The notes under the pieces are model-generated. The model saw only the letters and a program-made list of their open reading frames with translations, was not told the DNA's origin and did not search any database. From contig DIYH01000017.1 of assembly GCA_002435755.1 (NCBI GenBank), forward strand, positions 62,001-126,000: DNA of 64,000 nucleotides, in the 5' to 3' direction. The stretch's first letter is position 1, and each line of letters starts with the position of its first letter. A program made the position numbers and the translations under genes. Positions 8,965 to 18,589 of this stretch are shown in pieces. Origin of the DNA: Flammeovirgaceae bacterium UBA6059 (GTDB lineage: Bacteria; Bacteroidota; Bacteroidia; Cytophagales; Cyclobacteriaceae).

Positions 8965-11424
8965 CTAATTCTCACGAATGACTTGAGCTGGATTCTGTTG
9001 GATTGTCTGTAACAAATGATAGATGAGAATGACTGATGTCATTAAAAGCAGAACGAGTACCGGTATGACATAAATATATAAACCAAAATCTACTCGATCA
9101 ATAAATCTATCCATCCAGCTACTGAGTAGCAAGAATGCAATGGGCAGTGAAATCAATGTTGCTAGTCCCATATCTCGCATATAGCCTGTTATAAAGGACC
9201 TTAATAGATGGTTGAAATTGGCGCCTAAGACTCTCCTAACGCTTACTTCTTTTTTTCTTGTCACCACAAGAAATGCAGTCAAACCAAAAAGGCCCAAAAC
9301 TGTAATACAGAGGGTCAGTATAGAGAAGAAACTGAATATCTTTCCAAATTTCAAGTCTGATTGATACAATCGATTATAGTGATCATCTTGAAAGAAATAG
9401 TCAAACGAGTCATGCGAATAGATAGTATTGTGGAGTTGCCTAATCTCATTGATCTGGTTTTCCATGTTGGCTGTATTGTTCATTTTAATCGCTATAAAAT
9501 TGGTAACGAACCAAGATGACCACCTTCTATTCATTATATAAATGATAGCCTGAGGTTCGTTATTGGCTTCCTGCTCAAAGTCCTTTACAACTCCCACTAC
9601 TTTAAATGGATCTATTTCACCTCTATTGCGTACCCAGTCTACAGGTTGGTCTATGGCTTCTTCCGCACTAGCAAAACCTAGTCTTTTGATGGCCTCTTCT
9701 GTGAACATAACCCCGTCTCTTACATCCGTTTGATTTTCCTCTAAGAAAGGTCTTCCAGCCGCTAATTCCAGGCCATACAAATCGAAAAAATCATAATCAA
9801 CCCATACAAATTTTAGTATCTGAGCTTCTTCTCTTAATTGTTCACCCCGCTTGAAGGATTCAACCATATTTAAGTAGGTGCCGGGAATCTCTCTTGAGGT
9901 GGTGACTTCTGTCACGTAGCTCTTTTGCTTTAGCAGATTTTTAAACCTATCATAGTCTCTCCAAAAAGTCTCATTTCGAACGTTTGGCATATTTGTGATC
10001 AGAACCTGGTCGATATCTACTCCAGTTTCACGCTCTCTCATAAAATTCACCTGGCTAAATATTCCAAATGTCAATATCATTAGGGTCAAAGCAAGGGTAA
10101 ATTGGAAAACTACCAAACCTTTCCTGACCAACAGCCCTTGTTTTGAATGAGAGTACTTGCCTCTTAAGGCGGTAATCACACTAATATTTGATAAGAAAAA
10201 TGCGGGATAAAGACCTGAGCCTATTGTACCCAGAACAAGTGTTGTCATAAGAAAGTATACTCCGTTAGCATCTATTAGCTCAGATAAGTCAATTCGATAG
10301 CCAGTCACGCTTTCAAGTGTAGGGCCACTTAAAATGATGAGTCCAAAGGCCGCTAAAAGTGCAAGGAGATTGTATACAAAGGCTTCAGCTAAATATTGAA
10401 ATGTAAGCGATACTCTATCCGCTCCTATGATCTTTCTTACACCAACTTCTTTTGCCCTAAGGTTGGCAATGGCAGTGGCTAAGTTGATGTAGTTTATCCA
10501 GGCTAGAAATAGAATAAAATAGGCGATAATCTCCAAATAGGACAACAACTCTCCATTCCCATTGGTCCCTAATTCTCGACCCAGGTGAGAGGTAAGATGA
10601 ATATCAGCAATATTCTGTAATTCAAAATCCAAGGTGTATCCACGCATTTCAAAAGCCGAGCGGCCAGCTTGGGCTACAGAAGCATTGATTTTCTCCTCAA
10701 GCTCGATAGGGTCTGTTCCGTCATCGACAAGTATATAGGTATGGAAATAATCCCAATCCCATGCTGTCCAACGCCAATGCGGTCGTTGTTTAACGAAAGT
10801 ATCGAAAGAGATAAGAAAGTCGTATTGAAAATGACTGTTTAGAGGAGCATTATCAACCAAACCTGTAATTTCGTAGACCATTTCAAAATCATCGGTAAGG
10901 GTTAGGGTTTTCCCAATCGGATTAACATCACCAAAGTACTTATTGGCAGCAGTTTTAGTCAGTACAATTTTATTAGGGCCGTCTAAGGCAGTTTCCGGAT
11001 TACCTTGAATTAATGGGGTTCCAAATATTTCGAAAAAGTCCTTTTCTGCATGAAAGCCGAGCTTCTCAACATATGTCTTAACATTATCCGGATCATGATC
11101 GATTCTAACTATTAACCTATGGGCCTCCAAGATATTGATTCTTGTTGCTTTGTTTATTTCTGGATGACTTTGCAATAAATGCTCTTTCAGGATGACCGGA
11201 CCGCTTGATTTTCTCTCCAAATCTGTGTTATTCTGAGTCTTCTGGCTCGTTACACGATAGACAAGACCTGAATTCTTGTTAAATTCTTCAAAGCTCTTTT
11301 CAAAGCGTATATAGGAACTCATGTAAATAAATGCGCTTAAACCAATGGTCAGCCCGAAGAGATTTAGAGTTGTAAAGAGTTTATCCTGTTTAAATTTTCG
11401 TATGAACAAGCGAAAGGGGTGCAT
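8965..11424 (-). CDS. FtsX/MacB-type ABC transporter permease, 819 residues
   Basis: A large inner-membrane permease of the type abundant in Bacteroidota. It has an N-terminal helix (LNLFGLTIGLSAFIYMSSYI), a periplasmic MacB-like core domain (about residues 45-270), then three membrane helices with the FtsX signature (LRAKEVGVRKIIGA). A second periplasmic domain and a second FtsX block (TRKKEVSVRRVLGAN) with the last helices follow. It would pair with a separate LolD/MacB-like ATPase, which is not in this window. Typical roles are lipoprotein or small-molecule extrusion, or sensing envelope stress. No operon partner is adjacent. Confidence 0.9.
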   Translation of the reverse strand: MHPFRLFIRKFKQDKLFTTLNLFGLTIGLSAFIYMSSYIRFEKSFEEFNKNSGLVYRVTSQKTQNNTDLERKSSGPVILKEHLLQSHPEINKATRINILEAHRLIVRIDHDPDNVKTYVEKLGFHAEKDFFEIFGTPLIQGNPETALDGPNKIVLTKTAANKYFGDVNPIGKTLTLTDDFEMVYEITGLVDNAPLNSHFQYDFLISFDTFVKQRPHWRWTAWDWDYFHTYILVDDGTDPIELEEKINASVAQAGRSAFEMRGYTLDFELQNIADIHLTSHLGRELGTNGNGELLSYLEIIAYFILFLAWINYINLATAIANLRAKEVGVRKIIGADRVSLTFQYLAEAFVYNLLALLAAFGLIILSGPTLESVTGYRIDLSELIDANGVYFLMTTLVLGTIGSGLYPAFFLSNISVITALRGKYSHSKQGLLVRKGLVVFQFTLALTLMILTFGIFSQVNFMRERETGVDIDQVLITNMPNVRNETFWRDYDRFKNLLKQKSYVTEVTTSREIPGTYLNMVESFKRGEQLREEAQILKFVWVDYDFFDLYGLELAAGRPFLEENQTDVRDGVMFTEEAIKRLGFASAEEAIDQPVDWVRNRGEIDPFKVVGVVKDFEQEANNEPQAIIYIMNRRWSSWFVTNFIAIKMNNTANMENQINEIRQLHNTIYSHDSFDYFFQDDHYNRLYQSDLKFGKIFSFFSILTLCITVLGLFGLTAFLVVTRKKEVSVRRVLGANFNHLLRSFITGYMRDMGLATLISLPIAFLLLSSWMDRFIDRVDFGLYIYVIPVLVLLLMTSVILIYHLLQTIQQNPAQVIREN

Positions 11425-11664
11425 GAGATCATCTAGCTTTTACTAGTTAGCTCTACTCAACATACCGCGTTCAGGTTTATCCTATACGATTAACAACTCG
11501 ATAGTAGAGTCAAACGACAGTTTTTAAGGGAGAATGAATCGAACGGATAGTACTTGCAATCTAAATGCAGCTCTTTATCAGAAAACCTTTCAATCAATGC
11601 TCACATTCCATGAGCTTGAGGAATAACTTTTTTGGCGCTTTTTTACTTGATTGCCCAACTTCAC

Positions 11665-12687
11665 TTACCAGGAATTCTGATGTGTCGGATGAATAGATCT
11701 ATTCTTCTGTTGGTTTTCAACGAATTTCAGCGGTGTTGTGCCTGTTTCTCTCTTGAAAGCAGCATAAAATGCGGACGGTGTTCCGAAACCGGCTTCAAAT
11801 GCCAAAGCCTCGATTTTGATCATTTTATGTTCATTGTTGAGCAGTCGATTTTTGACTTCATTGATTCTGAAATGATTTATTAACTCTGAAAATGGCTTAT
11901 TGTACACCTTCTTTATGGCATAGCTCACTTTATAGGAAGGCTCGCCCATTTCCACAGCCAACTGCTTGGAAGTAATTGAACTATTCAGATAGACCTTATC
12001 CTTCTCTACAATTTCTTTAAGCTTGCTAATAATCGTCTCACTGATCTCAGGACTATTAGTTGGTCTTACAAAAAGATGGTTGCGCCTTAACATATAGAAG
12101 AAAAGTATGTAGGTAAGCGATCCGGCTATAGCTGCACCTACTGCATATTCGAATAGACTACTGGAAAACAATTGCATTAAGAACATTGAAAGCACGCCGA
12201 GAACAGAAAATACAACAAGTCTATTCCAGGCCAATAGCTTTTTTATGGGCCTGTTTTTTTCTAATGTGTAGTAGGCAACCACTGTATACAAAATCGAAAC
12301 CCAGGTCGCCATCTGATAGAATAATCTGGTGCTAGTTCCTTCATTGACAGACAAAATGATACAACCAATGATACCGGGTAAGAAATGAAGTAGTTCTACG
12401 CGCTTAAACCTTGATACATCACGCCTTGAATATTTTATGTACAGCCAAATAAATACTCCAATGAAAGCCAGTCCAGTGAAACCAATAGCGGCCCCCATCC
12501 TCGGAATACCAAAAATGAAATAGATAACTGATTTTATGGTGCGGACATTAATTGATAAAAGAAGGCCTGAAAAAAGAACTCTTGGAAGCCTTTCTCCTTT
12601 TTGAACGATATTAATGTAAATGACAAAAAAGAGTGTCGTAGATACAAGAACACTAGTAAAAACACCTAACAGCATCAATTCACTCAT
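11665..12687 (-). CDS. Membrane-anchored AraC-family transcriptional regulator
   Basis: About six hydrophobic helices fill the first 210 residues. The C-terminal AraC DNA-binding domain (about 225-335) has two helix-turn-helix units, the second reading ALAFEAGFGTPSAFYAAFKR with the usual GTTPLKF end. The combination of integral membrane N-terminus and AraC domain is common in Bacteroidota and implies sensing in or at the membrane. The gene lies downstream of the permease in the same orientation reading but is separated by 240 bp, so a functional link is only possible. The target is unknown. Confidence 0.85.
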   Translation of the reverse strand: MSELMLLGVFTSVLVSTTLFFVIYINIVQKGERLPRVLFSGLLLSINVRTIKSVIYFIFGIPRMGAAIGFTGLAFIGVFIWLYIKYSRRDVSRFKRVELLHFLPGIIGCIILSVNEGTSTRLFYQMATWVSILYTVVAYYTLEKNRPIKKLLAWNRLVVFSVLGVLSMFLMQLFSSSLFEYAVGAAIAGSLTYILFFYMLRRNHLFVRPTNSPEISETIISKLKEIVEKDKVYLNSSITSKQLAVEMGEPSYKVSYAIKKVYNKPFSELINHFRINEVKNRLLNNEHKMIKIEALAFEAGFGTPSAFYAAFKRETGTTPLKFVENQQKNRSIHPTHQNSW

Positions 12688-12790
12688 AACAAACTTCTTC
12701 TGATTGTAACAATATTGAGAAGAACAGAGGATACTTCTTACACAACAAATGCCTCAATCTCTAATATTGATATTATCAAACGAAGCACTC

Positions 12791-14122
12791 ATGACCATTA
12801 ACTTATATTCAAGTTTTAAACCTATACTCTGTAGTGCCAGAAATGTTACGATTTTTTCAATGGTTGGCATCCTTTCATTTTTGCTAAGTACCACAACGTG
12901 TTTTGGTCAAAGCAAAACAGAGCTTAGTTCAATAAAGGATATCCGACAGAGCATAAAGGCCTATAGGTCCGAATACTATGCGGTGCTTCCGTTTTGGGAG
13001 TCTCCTTACCTTCCATTCGCAGGAGCAGATGCTATTACTTCGGAGCATGCAGCAACGAGAATTCATTTACAACTGGACTATGATAGCCTGGGAAGAATTA
13101 TAGCTTCTCATGTAAAAATTGGATCAGCCTATAAAGAATTCGAGGGACGATTTGGGCATCTTTATATCAACGCCCCATTGACACTTGTAGCTTATAACGA
13201 CAATCAAGAAACCCATTCCTTTTTTGATCGCTTCGGAAACCAAATCAAGGTTCAAGATGATGTTTACAAAAAAGTATACTACAAAGATGATTTGAATCGT
13301 AATATTCGGCTTAGCTTCTTTGACGAGGATGATAATACTGTAAATGACGTTTTTGGAGTTCAAGAGTATACTTGGACCCACTTACCGGATGGGAGTGTTA
13401 TCGAAGAAAGATTTGATAGCGATGGCAAGCTCGTTCCTTTAAGGAGAGATTTTCAGCTCTTAAGGACCAAAATGATTTTTGGATCAAGCGGTTTCTTCGG
13501 GCTTCTGATCAACGTTGACTCTGTTTTCAACACTTTAGCTGGCCCCAATCAGGCAGCTGCTTTTCGATATTATTATGACACTAAGAACAGATTTAAGCGG
13601 TGGGAGGTATTTGATCAATACTGGAATTCCGCTATTGGGCCATCAAATACCGCTGGTGAATATAATCTTCACGCGCGACACGATCTATTGGATATAGTTT
13701 TCTTCAACCCGCAGGGAGAACCGGCTTTGCATTGGTCTGGCGCTGAAAGGTGGCATTTAGAGGTAGATGATTACGGTAATATCACAACGCTTTCGTTTCA
13801 AAAAAATGATGGCACCCTAATGAACGGAAGTAGAGGTTACGCAGTGGCCTCCTATATCTGGTCGGAGGATGGTAGGTTCCTACAGAGTCAGTCATTCTTT
13901 GATAGTTCAGGGGAGCCCATTCTTCATGGGGATTTAGGCGTTCATGAAATATTGTATCTCAGAAAAGAAAATGGTGTAATTGAAGAGATCAAACACCTAG
14001 ATACAAGCCAAGAACTAAAGAACAGGAGAGACACTGGAGTTGCCAGAATTGTTTACGAGTATGACGCCAATTGGCTCTTGAAGGAAACGCATGACTTCTC
14101 AGCAAAGGAATCGAATCTATAA
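12791..14122 (+). CDS. Secreted repeat-like protein, paralogue of the next gene
   Basis: The hydrophobic segment MVGILSFLLSTTTCFGQ looks like a signal peptide. Of several in-frame starts, 12791 places it about 24 residues in; an ATG at 12749 would add 14 residues. The mature part contains recurring units of the form Y-x-D-x-x-x-x, RxSFFDEDDN, and FDSDGKL, similar to the degenerate D-x-G motifs of YD/RHS-like or MORN-like beta repeats. Length, motif pattern (FGVQEYTWTHLPDG, compare WGVAVEQIVRDDQG) and position mark it as a paralogue of 14196-15425. Function unknown. Confidence 0.7.
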   Translation: MTINLYSSFKPILCSARNVTIFSMVGILSFLLSTTTCFGQSKTELSSIKDIRQSIKAYRSEYYAVLPFWESPYLPFAGADAITSEHAATRIHLQLDYDSLGRIIASHVKIGSAYKEFEGRFGHLYINAPLTLVAYNDNQETHSFFDRFGNQIKVQDDVYKKVYYKDDLNRNIRLSFFDEDDNTVNDVFGVQEYTWTHLPDGSVIEERFDSDGKLVPLRRDFQLLRTKMIFGSSGFFGLLINVDSVFNTLAGPNQAAAFRYYYDTKNRFKRWEVFDQYWNSAIGPSNTAGEYNLHARHDLLDIVFFNPQGEPALHWSGAERWHLEVDDYGNITTLSFQKNDGTLMNGSRGYAVASYIWSEDGRFLQSQSFFDSSGEPILHGDLGVHEILYLRKENGVIEEIKHLDTSQELKNRRDTGVARIVYEYDANWLLKETHDFSAKESNL

Positions 14123-14195
14123 TATTCACATATGACTTGCTAGCAAACAAGCAAACTAACGTAAGCATCAATTACTATTCCTCAATCCATATTAC

Positions 14196-15425
14196 ATGAA
14201 ATCATATTGCAAATTATCCCGGATGATGCGAGTATTTATACTTCTGGTTTATGTGGTAACGGCTCATGTAGGTATTGCTACATCTCAGAGTATAGACATT
14301 AAAGGTGAATGCTACAGATACATGGTTTTTAGAGGGTCTCCGTTTGCCGAGTTGAGAGGTCGCTATCCTGTGCGGGTAGAAAGTATTGGTCATGGAAGAC
14401 ATTTTAGATTTTATAGAGATGAAAATGGTCTGGTGACTAGAATCGAACATTGGATAAACAACAAGATGTCAGAAGGAGGGTACAACAGATTTGGTGCATT
14501 AGCTAGTGCTGCAGTATTGGAGATAGAGCGAGTCGACAGTCTGGAGATACGTAATTATCTGGATGCTTCCGGTAACCCAATGGAGAACTTTTGGGGTGTC
14601 GCTGTTGAACAGATCGTGCGAGATGATCAAGGATACAAAAAAAGCCTGAGCTATTATAATACTGAAGGTGATCGTATTGAAGACTCCAGGGGTGTTTGGG
14701 AGACTTCATGGCAAGTGTCGAATAATGGAATGACGGTTATTGAAGAAAGGTGGAATAAAGATGGAGAAGCAAAACGGTTCAACAATTTTCTGGATTTTGG
14801 AAGAGTTCTAATGGAATTTGATGAAGATGGACTTAGGGTGGCATGCTGGAATATTGACGAGAACGGTACCATACGACATAGTCCCAAAAGGAAAGTAGCA
14901 GGGGTCATAACTTCATGGAACAAAAGCACGCTGGACGAGAAGTCGATTCATTGGGTTGATGTAGACAGACAACAAAAGGATCTTTCACTTTTTGAAGTAG
15001 CTAAGGGTAATTACGGGTTTTCGAGAGAGCATTATGAACATGACCTTAACGGTAACATCACCGCGTTGACTAAATACGATACTCAAGAGAATCTAGTTGC
15101 TCCGCCAGTACGGGACTATGCATACTTCAGAAGAATTTTTGACAACTACGGATTCATAATTGATCAGAGATATTTCGATACCGACGGACTACCTACGGAA
15201 AATACCAACGGTGTTGCGAGAGAAGAGTACATTCGAAATGAACTAGGAAATCCTAAGGAATTTAGACGATACAATTTAGATGGTCATCTCACCAATGGTA
15301 CTAAAGATGGATATGCGTCCATAAAGACTTATTACAAAAAAAACGACCCCTCAAAACCTCTTTATCGTTTATATCTCAACGCCCATGACGTTGAGATAAA
15401 GAGGGAATATTTGGACGGTCGTTGA
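14196..15425 (+). CDS. Secreted repeat-like protein, second paralogue
   Basis: A signal peptide (VFILLVYVVTAHVGIATSQ) is followed by a tandem set of loosely conserved units such as YLDASGNPMENFWGVAVEQI, TEGDRIEDSRGVWETSW and TDGLPTENTNGVAREEYI. Each unit is a turn with D/N-x-x-G followed by GVA/W and a beta-strand. The layout matches the upstream gene, 74 bp away. It probably forms an extended beta structure outside the inner membrane. I recognise no catalytic residues. Confidence 0.75.
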   Translation: MKSYCKLSRMMRVFILLVYVVTAHVGIATSQSIDIKGECYRYMVFRGSPFAELRGRYPVRVESIGHGRHFRFYRDENGLVTRIEHWINNKMSEGGYNRFGALASAAVLEIERVDSLEIRNYLDASGNPMENFWGVAVEQIVRDDQGYKKSLSYYNTEGDRIEDSRGVWETSWQVSNNGMTVIEERWNKDGEAKRFNNFLDFGRVLMEFDEDGLRVACWNIDENGTIRHSPKRKVAGVITSWNKSTLDEKSIHWVDVDRQQKDLSLFEVAKGNYGFSREHYEHDLNGNITALTKYDTQENLVAPPVRDYAYFRRIFDNYGFIIDQRYFDTDGLPTENTNGVAREEYIRNELGNPKEFRRYNLDGHLTNGTKDGYASIKTYYKKNDPSKPLYRLYLNAHDVEIKREYLDGR

Positions 15426-15484
15426 TATAGCATATGGTTTTAATAATACATCGTTCTATTTCTATTTAGTTAAGGTTGAGTTAA

Positions 15485-16036
15485 ATGGTGTCATCAAATC
15501 ATACAAATAGTGCTTTACTAGAATCCGAATTGGCTCGTCTCATGGCCAAGTGGGATAGAAAACATGCAGATTATTTGATTAAGATTTATCAAGGACATGA
15601 GGATGACCATGGATTCATTGATCAGGTTATCAGCATATATCTTCATCATTCTAGCTTGGAACATGCCACCACATGGATTCTCAAACATTTTATTGATAAA
15701 GGGAATAAGCTTAGCGAATCGAAGCAAAACCTTATTTTATCAAAGATGGGAGAACTTGATTATTGGGAAAGTCAGCTACATGTTTTACAAATCATACCTA
15801 GGATGAGTCTGACTTTAGAAAATGCCGAGAAAATCAAACCAATTGTTCATGGTATGATGCATTCAGAAAAGAAATTTGTTAAAGCTGCTGCATTTGAGGC
15901 ATTTCTAGAGATAGTCAAGCTATTTCCTGAACTCAAAGCCGATTTCAGCTTGTTTTGCGAGCGAGCTATTGAGTTTGAAAGCGCATCCATTCGATCAAAA
16001 GTGAGAAAAGTAATTCAACAAATGACCTCTCTGTAG
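15485..16036 (+). CDS. Hypothetical alpha-helical protein (HEAT-like)
   Basis: 183 residues, predicted almost entirely helical, with paired amphipathic helices (ALLESELARLMAKWDRKHAD, FVKAAAFEAFLEIVKLFPEL, IRSKVRKVIQQM) suggestive of HEAT or armadillo-type repeats used in protein contacts. No signal peptide or membrane segment. It is the last chromosomal gene before the integrated element. Assignment to HEAT repeats is inference from helix periodicity. Confidence 0.6.
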   Translation: MVSSNHTNSALLESELARLMAKWDRKHADYLIKIYQGHEDDHGFIDQVISIYLHHSSLEHATTWILKHFIDKGNKLSESKQNLILSKMGELDYWESQLHVLQIIPRMSLTLENAEKIKPIVHGMMHSEKKFVKAAAFEAFLEIVKLFPELKADFSLFCERAIEFESASIRSKVRKVIQQMTSL

Positions 16037-16277
16037 CTCTTTGGCGGATTATACAAACTGTATGAGAGTGAAACTATTCAGTTCAAGTGCTATTACTGGA
16101 TATTACTGCTATAATTCAAAGAAAACTATATGATCGTATGGTGATCTGGTAGCACTAAGAGTGGTTTTTATTGTTCTACTCATACGAGAAATCTTGTCAT
16201 TATGATCTTCTACAGCTCAAAAAAGGACCTTCTTTCTTACGAGAGTAAATCTCTTTATCAAGAACACCCAAGTGCAA

Positions 16278-16310
16278 TAAAAAAGGCAGTCACACTTGAT
16301 GTAACTGCCT
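16278..16310 (-). terminator. Rho-independent terminator of the tRNA locus (minus strand)
   Basis: Minus-strand stem AGGCAGT/ACTGCCT with a 13-base loop, followed by a run of six T. It sits 10 bases beyond the 3' end of the tRNA-Thr fragment, where a tRNA terminator is expected. Confidence 0.75.
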
Positions 16311-16320
16311 AATATTTAAG

Positions 16321-16367
16321 AGCCCCCTGCCGGGATCGAACCAGCGACCTACTGATTACAAGTCAGT
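16321..16367 (-). tRNA. 3' half of tRNA-Thr(UGU): attachment site of the integrated element
   Basis: On the minus strand I read an anticodon arm ACTGA-CTTGTAA-TCAGT (anticodon TGT, Thr), a variable region, a T arm GCTGG-TTCGATC-CCGGC and the 3' acceptor strand AGGGGGC. The D arm and 5' acceptor strand are absent; element DNA begins right where the anticodon stem opens. This is the left half-site left when a tyrosine integrase inserts at the 3' end of a tRNA gene. The intact tRNA should lie at the other end of the element, and I could not find it in the window. Confidence 0.85.
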
Positions 16368-16388
16368 CTATATAAAAATCACCGGGAT

Positions 16389-16424
16389 AAAAAATGCCTT
16401 TAATTGGATTCAAAGGCATTTTTT
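16389..16424. terminator. Bidirectional terminator-like hairpin
   Basis: Perfect 13-bp arms, AAAAAATGCCTTT and AAAGGCATTTTTT, around a 10-base loop. A/T runs on both sides allow termination in either direction, insulating the integrase gene from the tRNA locus. Confidence 0.75.
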
Positions 16425-16501
16425 ACGAAATTTATATACCGATAAAACCCGTTGAAAACCAAAAAAGCATGTAAGTAGCATGTAAGTAAAAGCTTCAAAT
16501 C

Positions 16502-17824
16502 ATGGCGACTGCAAGAATTATTCTCGATCAAAGGGCACACTGTAAAGACGGAAATGGAGCCTACCCCCTAGTTGTGCGCATTGGACATAAAAGTCAAAAC
16601 AGGGACATTCCCTTGGACATTCATGCCTTGCCTTCTCAGTTCAATATTGAAACTAGAAAGATCACTGGTATTACAAATGCGGTGCGCCATAGCAAGCGCG
16701 TTCAAAAACTCTACAGTGATATTGATTTATGGCTAGATGAAAACAAAGCTATAATCAAGCTTTGGACTATCTCTAAGCTTAAACAGGAAATAGAGCGGCT
16801 CTTCTTTAATAAGCAAAACGAACTTACGCTCCTACAGCACGGGGCGAAGTACTTGCAAAGACTTATCGCTGAAGAAAGGTTTCCAACAGCGTCATCTTAT
16901 CAAGATGCACTGAAAGTCTTTGTGAAATTCCAAATGAAGCAACAGAAACAGAATGACAAAGTGAAGATCAAAACGCTTTTCGATAAAAAGGGCGAAACGT
17001 TCATTATTCTGGATGAGTATCTAAAATATGACACGCCTATCAAGGCTTTTGACACAGAATTCGCCAAAGACTTTAAGGCCTATCTTGCTCGTAGACTGAA
17101 ATCAAAGAATTCTCTTGGTATATTTCTGAGGAGCTTACAAGCAATCATCAATGATGCAGGCGGATCATATGTAGACCTTAAAGATCATAGACCTTTAGAG
17201 CGTATTAAAAAGGGCAGTTACCAAAACACGCCAAACCCTTTAACCCTTAATGAAGTAAGTGTGATTCGACGTACCCCCACTGTAGCAGACTCAGGTGAGT
17301 TTCATGCCAAGAACTATTTTTTATTCATGTTCGGAAATATGGGTGCGAACTTCGTTGACTTGGCTTTGATGAAACGATCAAGGTTTGACGGTGAACGGAT
17401 CAAATATTTTCGTAAAAAAACAGAGGAAGAGGGCGATTTCTTTTCCATCAAGCAAAATGAAGAATGTATAGCAATTCTCGATCACTACATATCCGAAGAT
17501 CAAAAACCAGATGATTACTTGTTCCCAATCTTGCCAAACGGCATAGCAAAAGCCAAGATTCACCGAACAAAAAATGACAGGCTACAAACCTTCAATGATC
17601 AAATCAGAAGACTAGCAAAGCGTGCAGGTATCACCAAAGATATCACCTCTTATACGGCGCGTGACACTTGGACGAATATTGGCTTTGAAATGGGAATCGA
17701 CATACGAAAAATTTCGGCGGGATTAGGACATTCTAGTATCGAGGTAACAAATAAGCACTATGGAGCAAGTATCCACGAGCGGATTTTAGATGAGATCAAT
17801 GAGAAAATCACGGCTTCTGCTTGA
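16502..17824 (+). CDS. int: Tyrosine integrase of the integrated element
   Basis: A 440-residue phage-type integrase of the Bacteroidota class: an N-terminal arm-binding domain (TARIILDQRAHCKDGNGAYP), a SAM-like core-binding domain (about 115-215) and a catalytic domain (about 235-430). The region around SYTARDTWTNIGFEMGIDIR carries the box II Arg, then LGHSSIEVTNKHYG supplies the second His and the nucleophilic Tyr. Box I is poorly conserved (GNMGANFVDLALMKRSRF). It would insert and excise the element at the tRNA-Thr gene. It is the first gene inside the element, directed inwards, as usual. Confidence 0.92.
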   Translation: MATARIILDQRAHCKDGNGAYPLVVRIGHKSQNRDIPLDIHALPSQFNIETRKITGITNAVRHSKRVQKLYSDIDLWLDENKAIIKLWTISKLKQEIERLFFNKQNELTLLQHGAKYLQRLIAEERFPTASSYQDALKVFVKFQMKQQKQNDKVKIKTLFDKKGETFIILDEYLKYDTPIKAFDTEFAKDFKAYLARRLKSKNSLGIFLRSLQAIINDAGGSYVDLKDHRPLERIKKGSYQNTPNPLTLNEVSVIRRTPTVADSGEFHAKNYFLFMFGNMGANFVDLALMKRSRFDGERIKYFRKKTEEEGDFFSIKQNEECIAILDHYISEDQKPDDYLFPILPNGIAKAKIHRTKNDRLQTFNDQIRRLAKRAGITKDITSYTARDTWTNIGFEMGIDIRKISAGLGHSSIEVTNKHYGASIHERILDEINEKITASA

Positions 17825-17863
17825 ATAAAAACTATTTCGAAATTCGAGAGCTGACAAATTAAA

Positions 17864-17888
17864 TTACATACTCATTTTGAGTATGTAA
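17864..17888. repeat. Perfect 11-bp inverted repeat downstream of the integrase gene
   Basis: TTACATACTCA, three T, then TGAGTATGTAA. There is no T-run, so it is not a classical terminator. It lies between the integrase and excisionase-like genes and could be a regulatory or arm-type protein-binding site, or stop the integrase message. Confidence 0.4.
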
Positions 17889-18005
17889 ACATCTTACTCT
17901 TCAGCAAACTTGACATAGACGCCTGAACAAAGGTCTTAAACCTAAAATACATAGAATTCTCTTTGTGTCTAACCGGCAAATCAATAGTTTACTAGCAATT
18001 AACTA

Positions 18006-18290
18006 TTGCCAGGTTTGAACGTTATATGTTTACAAGAAGAAGCCTTTTATGAGTTGATCGAACGAGTGGTCGAGAGGCTCAGTGACAAGCACAATGTCCC
18101 GGCTAATCGTTGGATTGATGGCAAAGAAGCTTTGCGTATGCTTGGAAGAGCAGAAACCGCAACTACCACGTTACAGCGACTGCGTGATGAAGGGAAAATA
18201 CGCTACAGCCAGCCATCTAAGAAGGTCATTATGTATGACCGTGAATCAATCGATGAATATCTAGACGTGAACGCAAAAGAAACCTTTTGA
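18006..18290 (+). CDS. Excisionase-like helix-turn-helix protein
   Basis: 94 residues with the MerR/excisionase-like layout of Bacteroidota mobile elements: RWIDGKEALRMLGRAETATT (turn and recognition helix), then LQRLRDEGKIRYSQPSKKVI (wing) and MYDRESIDEYL. Such proteins direct the integrase towards excision or regulate early element genes. It lies between the integrase and mobilization genes and is followed 3 bp later by the next ORF, implying one transcript. The start at 18006 is uncertain; VVERLSDKHN could be close to the true N-terminus. Confidence 0.75.
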   Translation: MPGLNVICLQEEAFYELIERVVERLSDKHNVPANRWIDGKEALRMLGRAETATTTLQRLRDEGKIRYSQPSKKVIMYDRESIDEYLDVNAKETF

Positions 18291-18293
18291 TCG

Positions 18294-18554
18294 ATGGAAG
18301 AAGAGCAACTGGAAGTTTCGGAACAATACAAAAAAGCCTATAATCACGCGGATATGATATGTCGTTTTATGCCTCATATCCTCGACGGTATGCAGACTCC
18401 AGAGAGTGAGCCAAGCGAATACACCAGAGGCTTTGAAGACCGTGTAAAGCTGTTTGAAAAGGAACAGGAAGCCATTAAGAGCTACAGCCCAAAATCCAAA
18501 GACGATTTGAGTAAAAGCAAAGATGAGCACGGTCGAGATCACGAAATGAAATAG
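18294..18554 (+). CDS. Small acidic/charged protein of the mobilization region
   Basis: 86 residues, highly charged and helical (KKAYNHADMICRFMPHILDG, then lysine- and serine-rich tail). No membrane segment. It sits in a tight run between the excisionase-like gene (3 bp) and the coupling ATPase (36 bp), so it is probably co-expressed with them and may help recruit DNA or the relaxase. I do not recognise the family. Confidence 0.6.
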   Translation: MEEEQLEVSEQYKKAYNHADMICRFMPHILDGMQTPESEPSEYTRGFEDRVKLFEKEQEAIKSYSPKSKDDLSKSKDEHGRDHEMK

Positions 18555-18589
18555 AAGATAGTAGGCTTGAAGGCATTAACTTATGTAAT

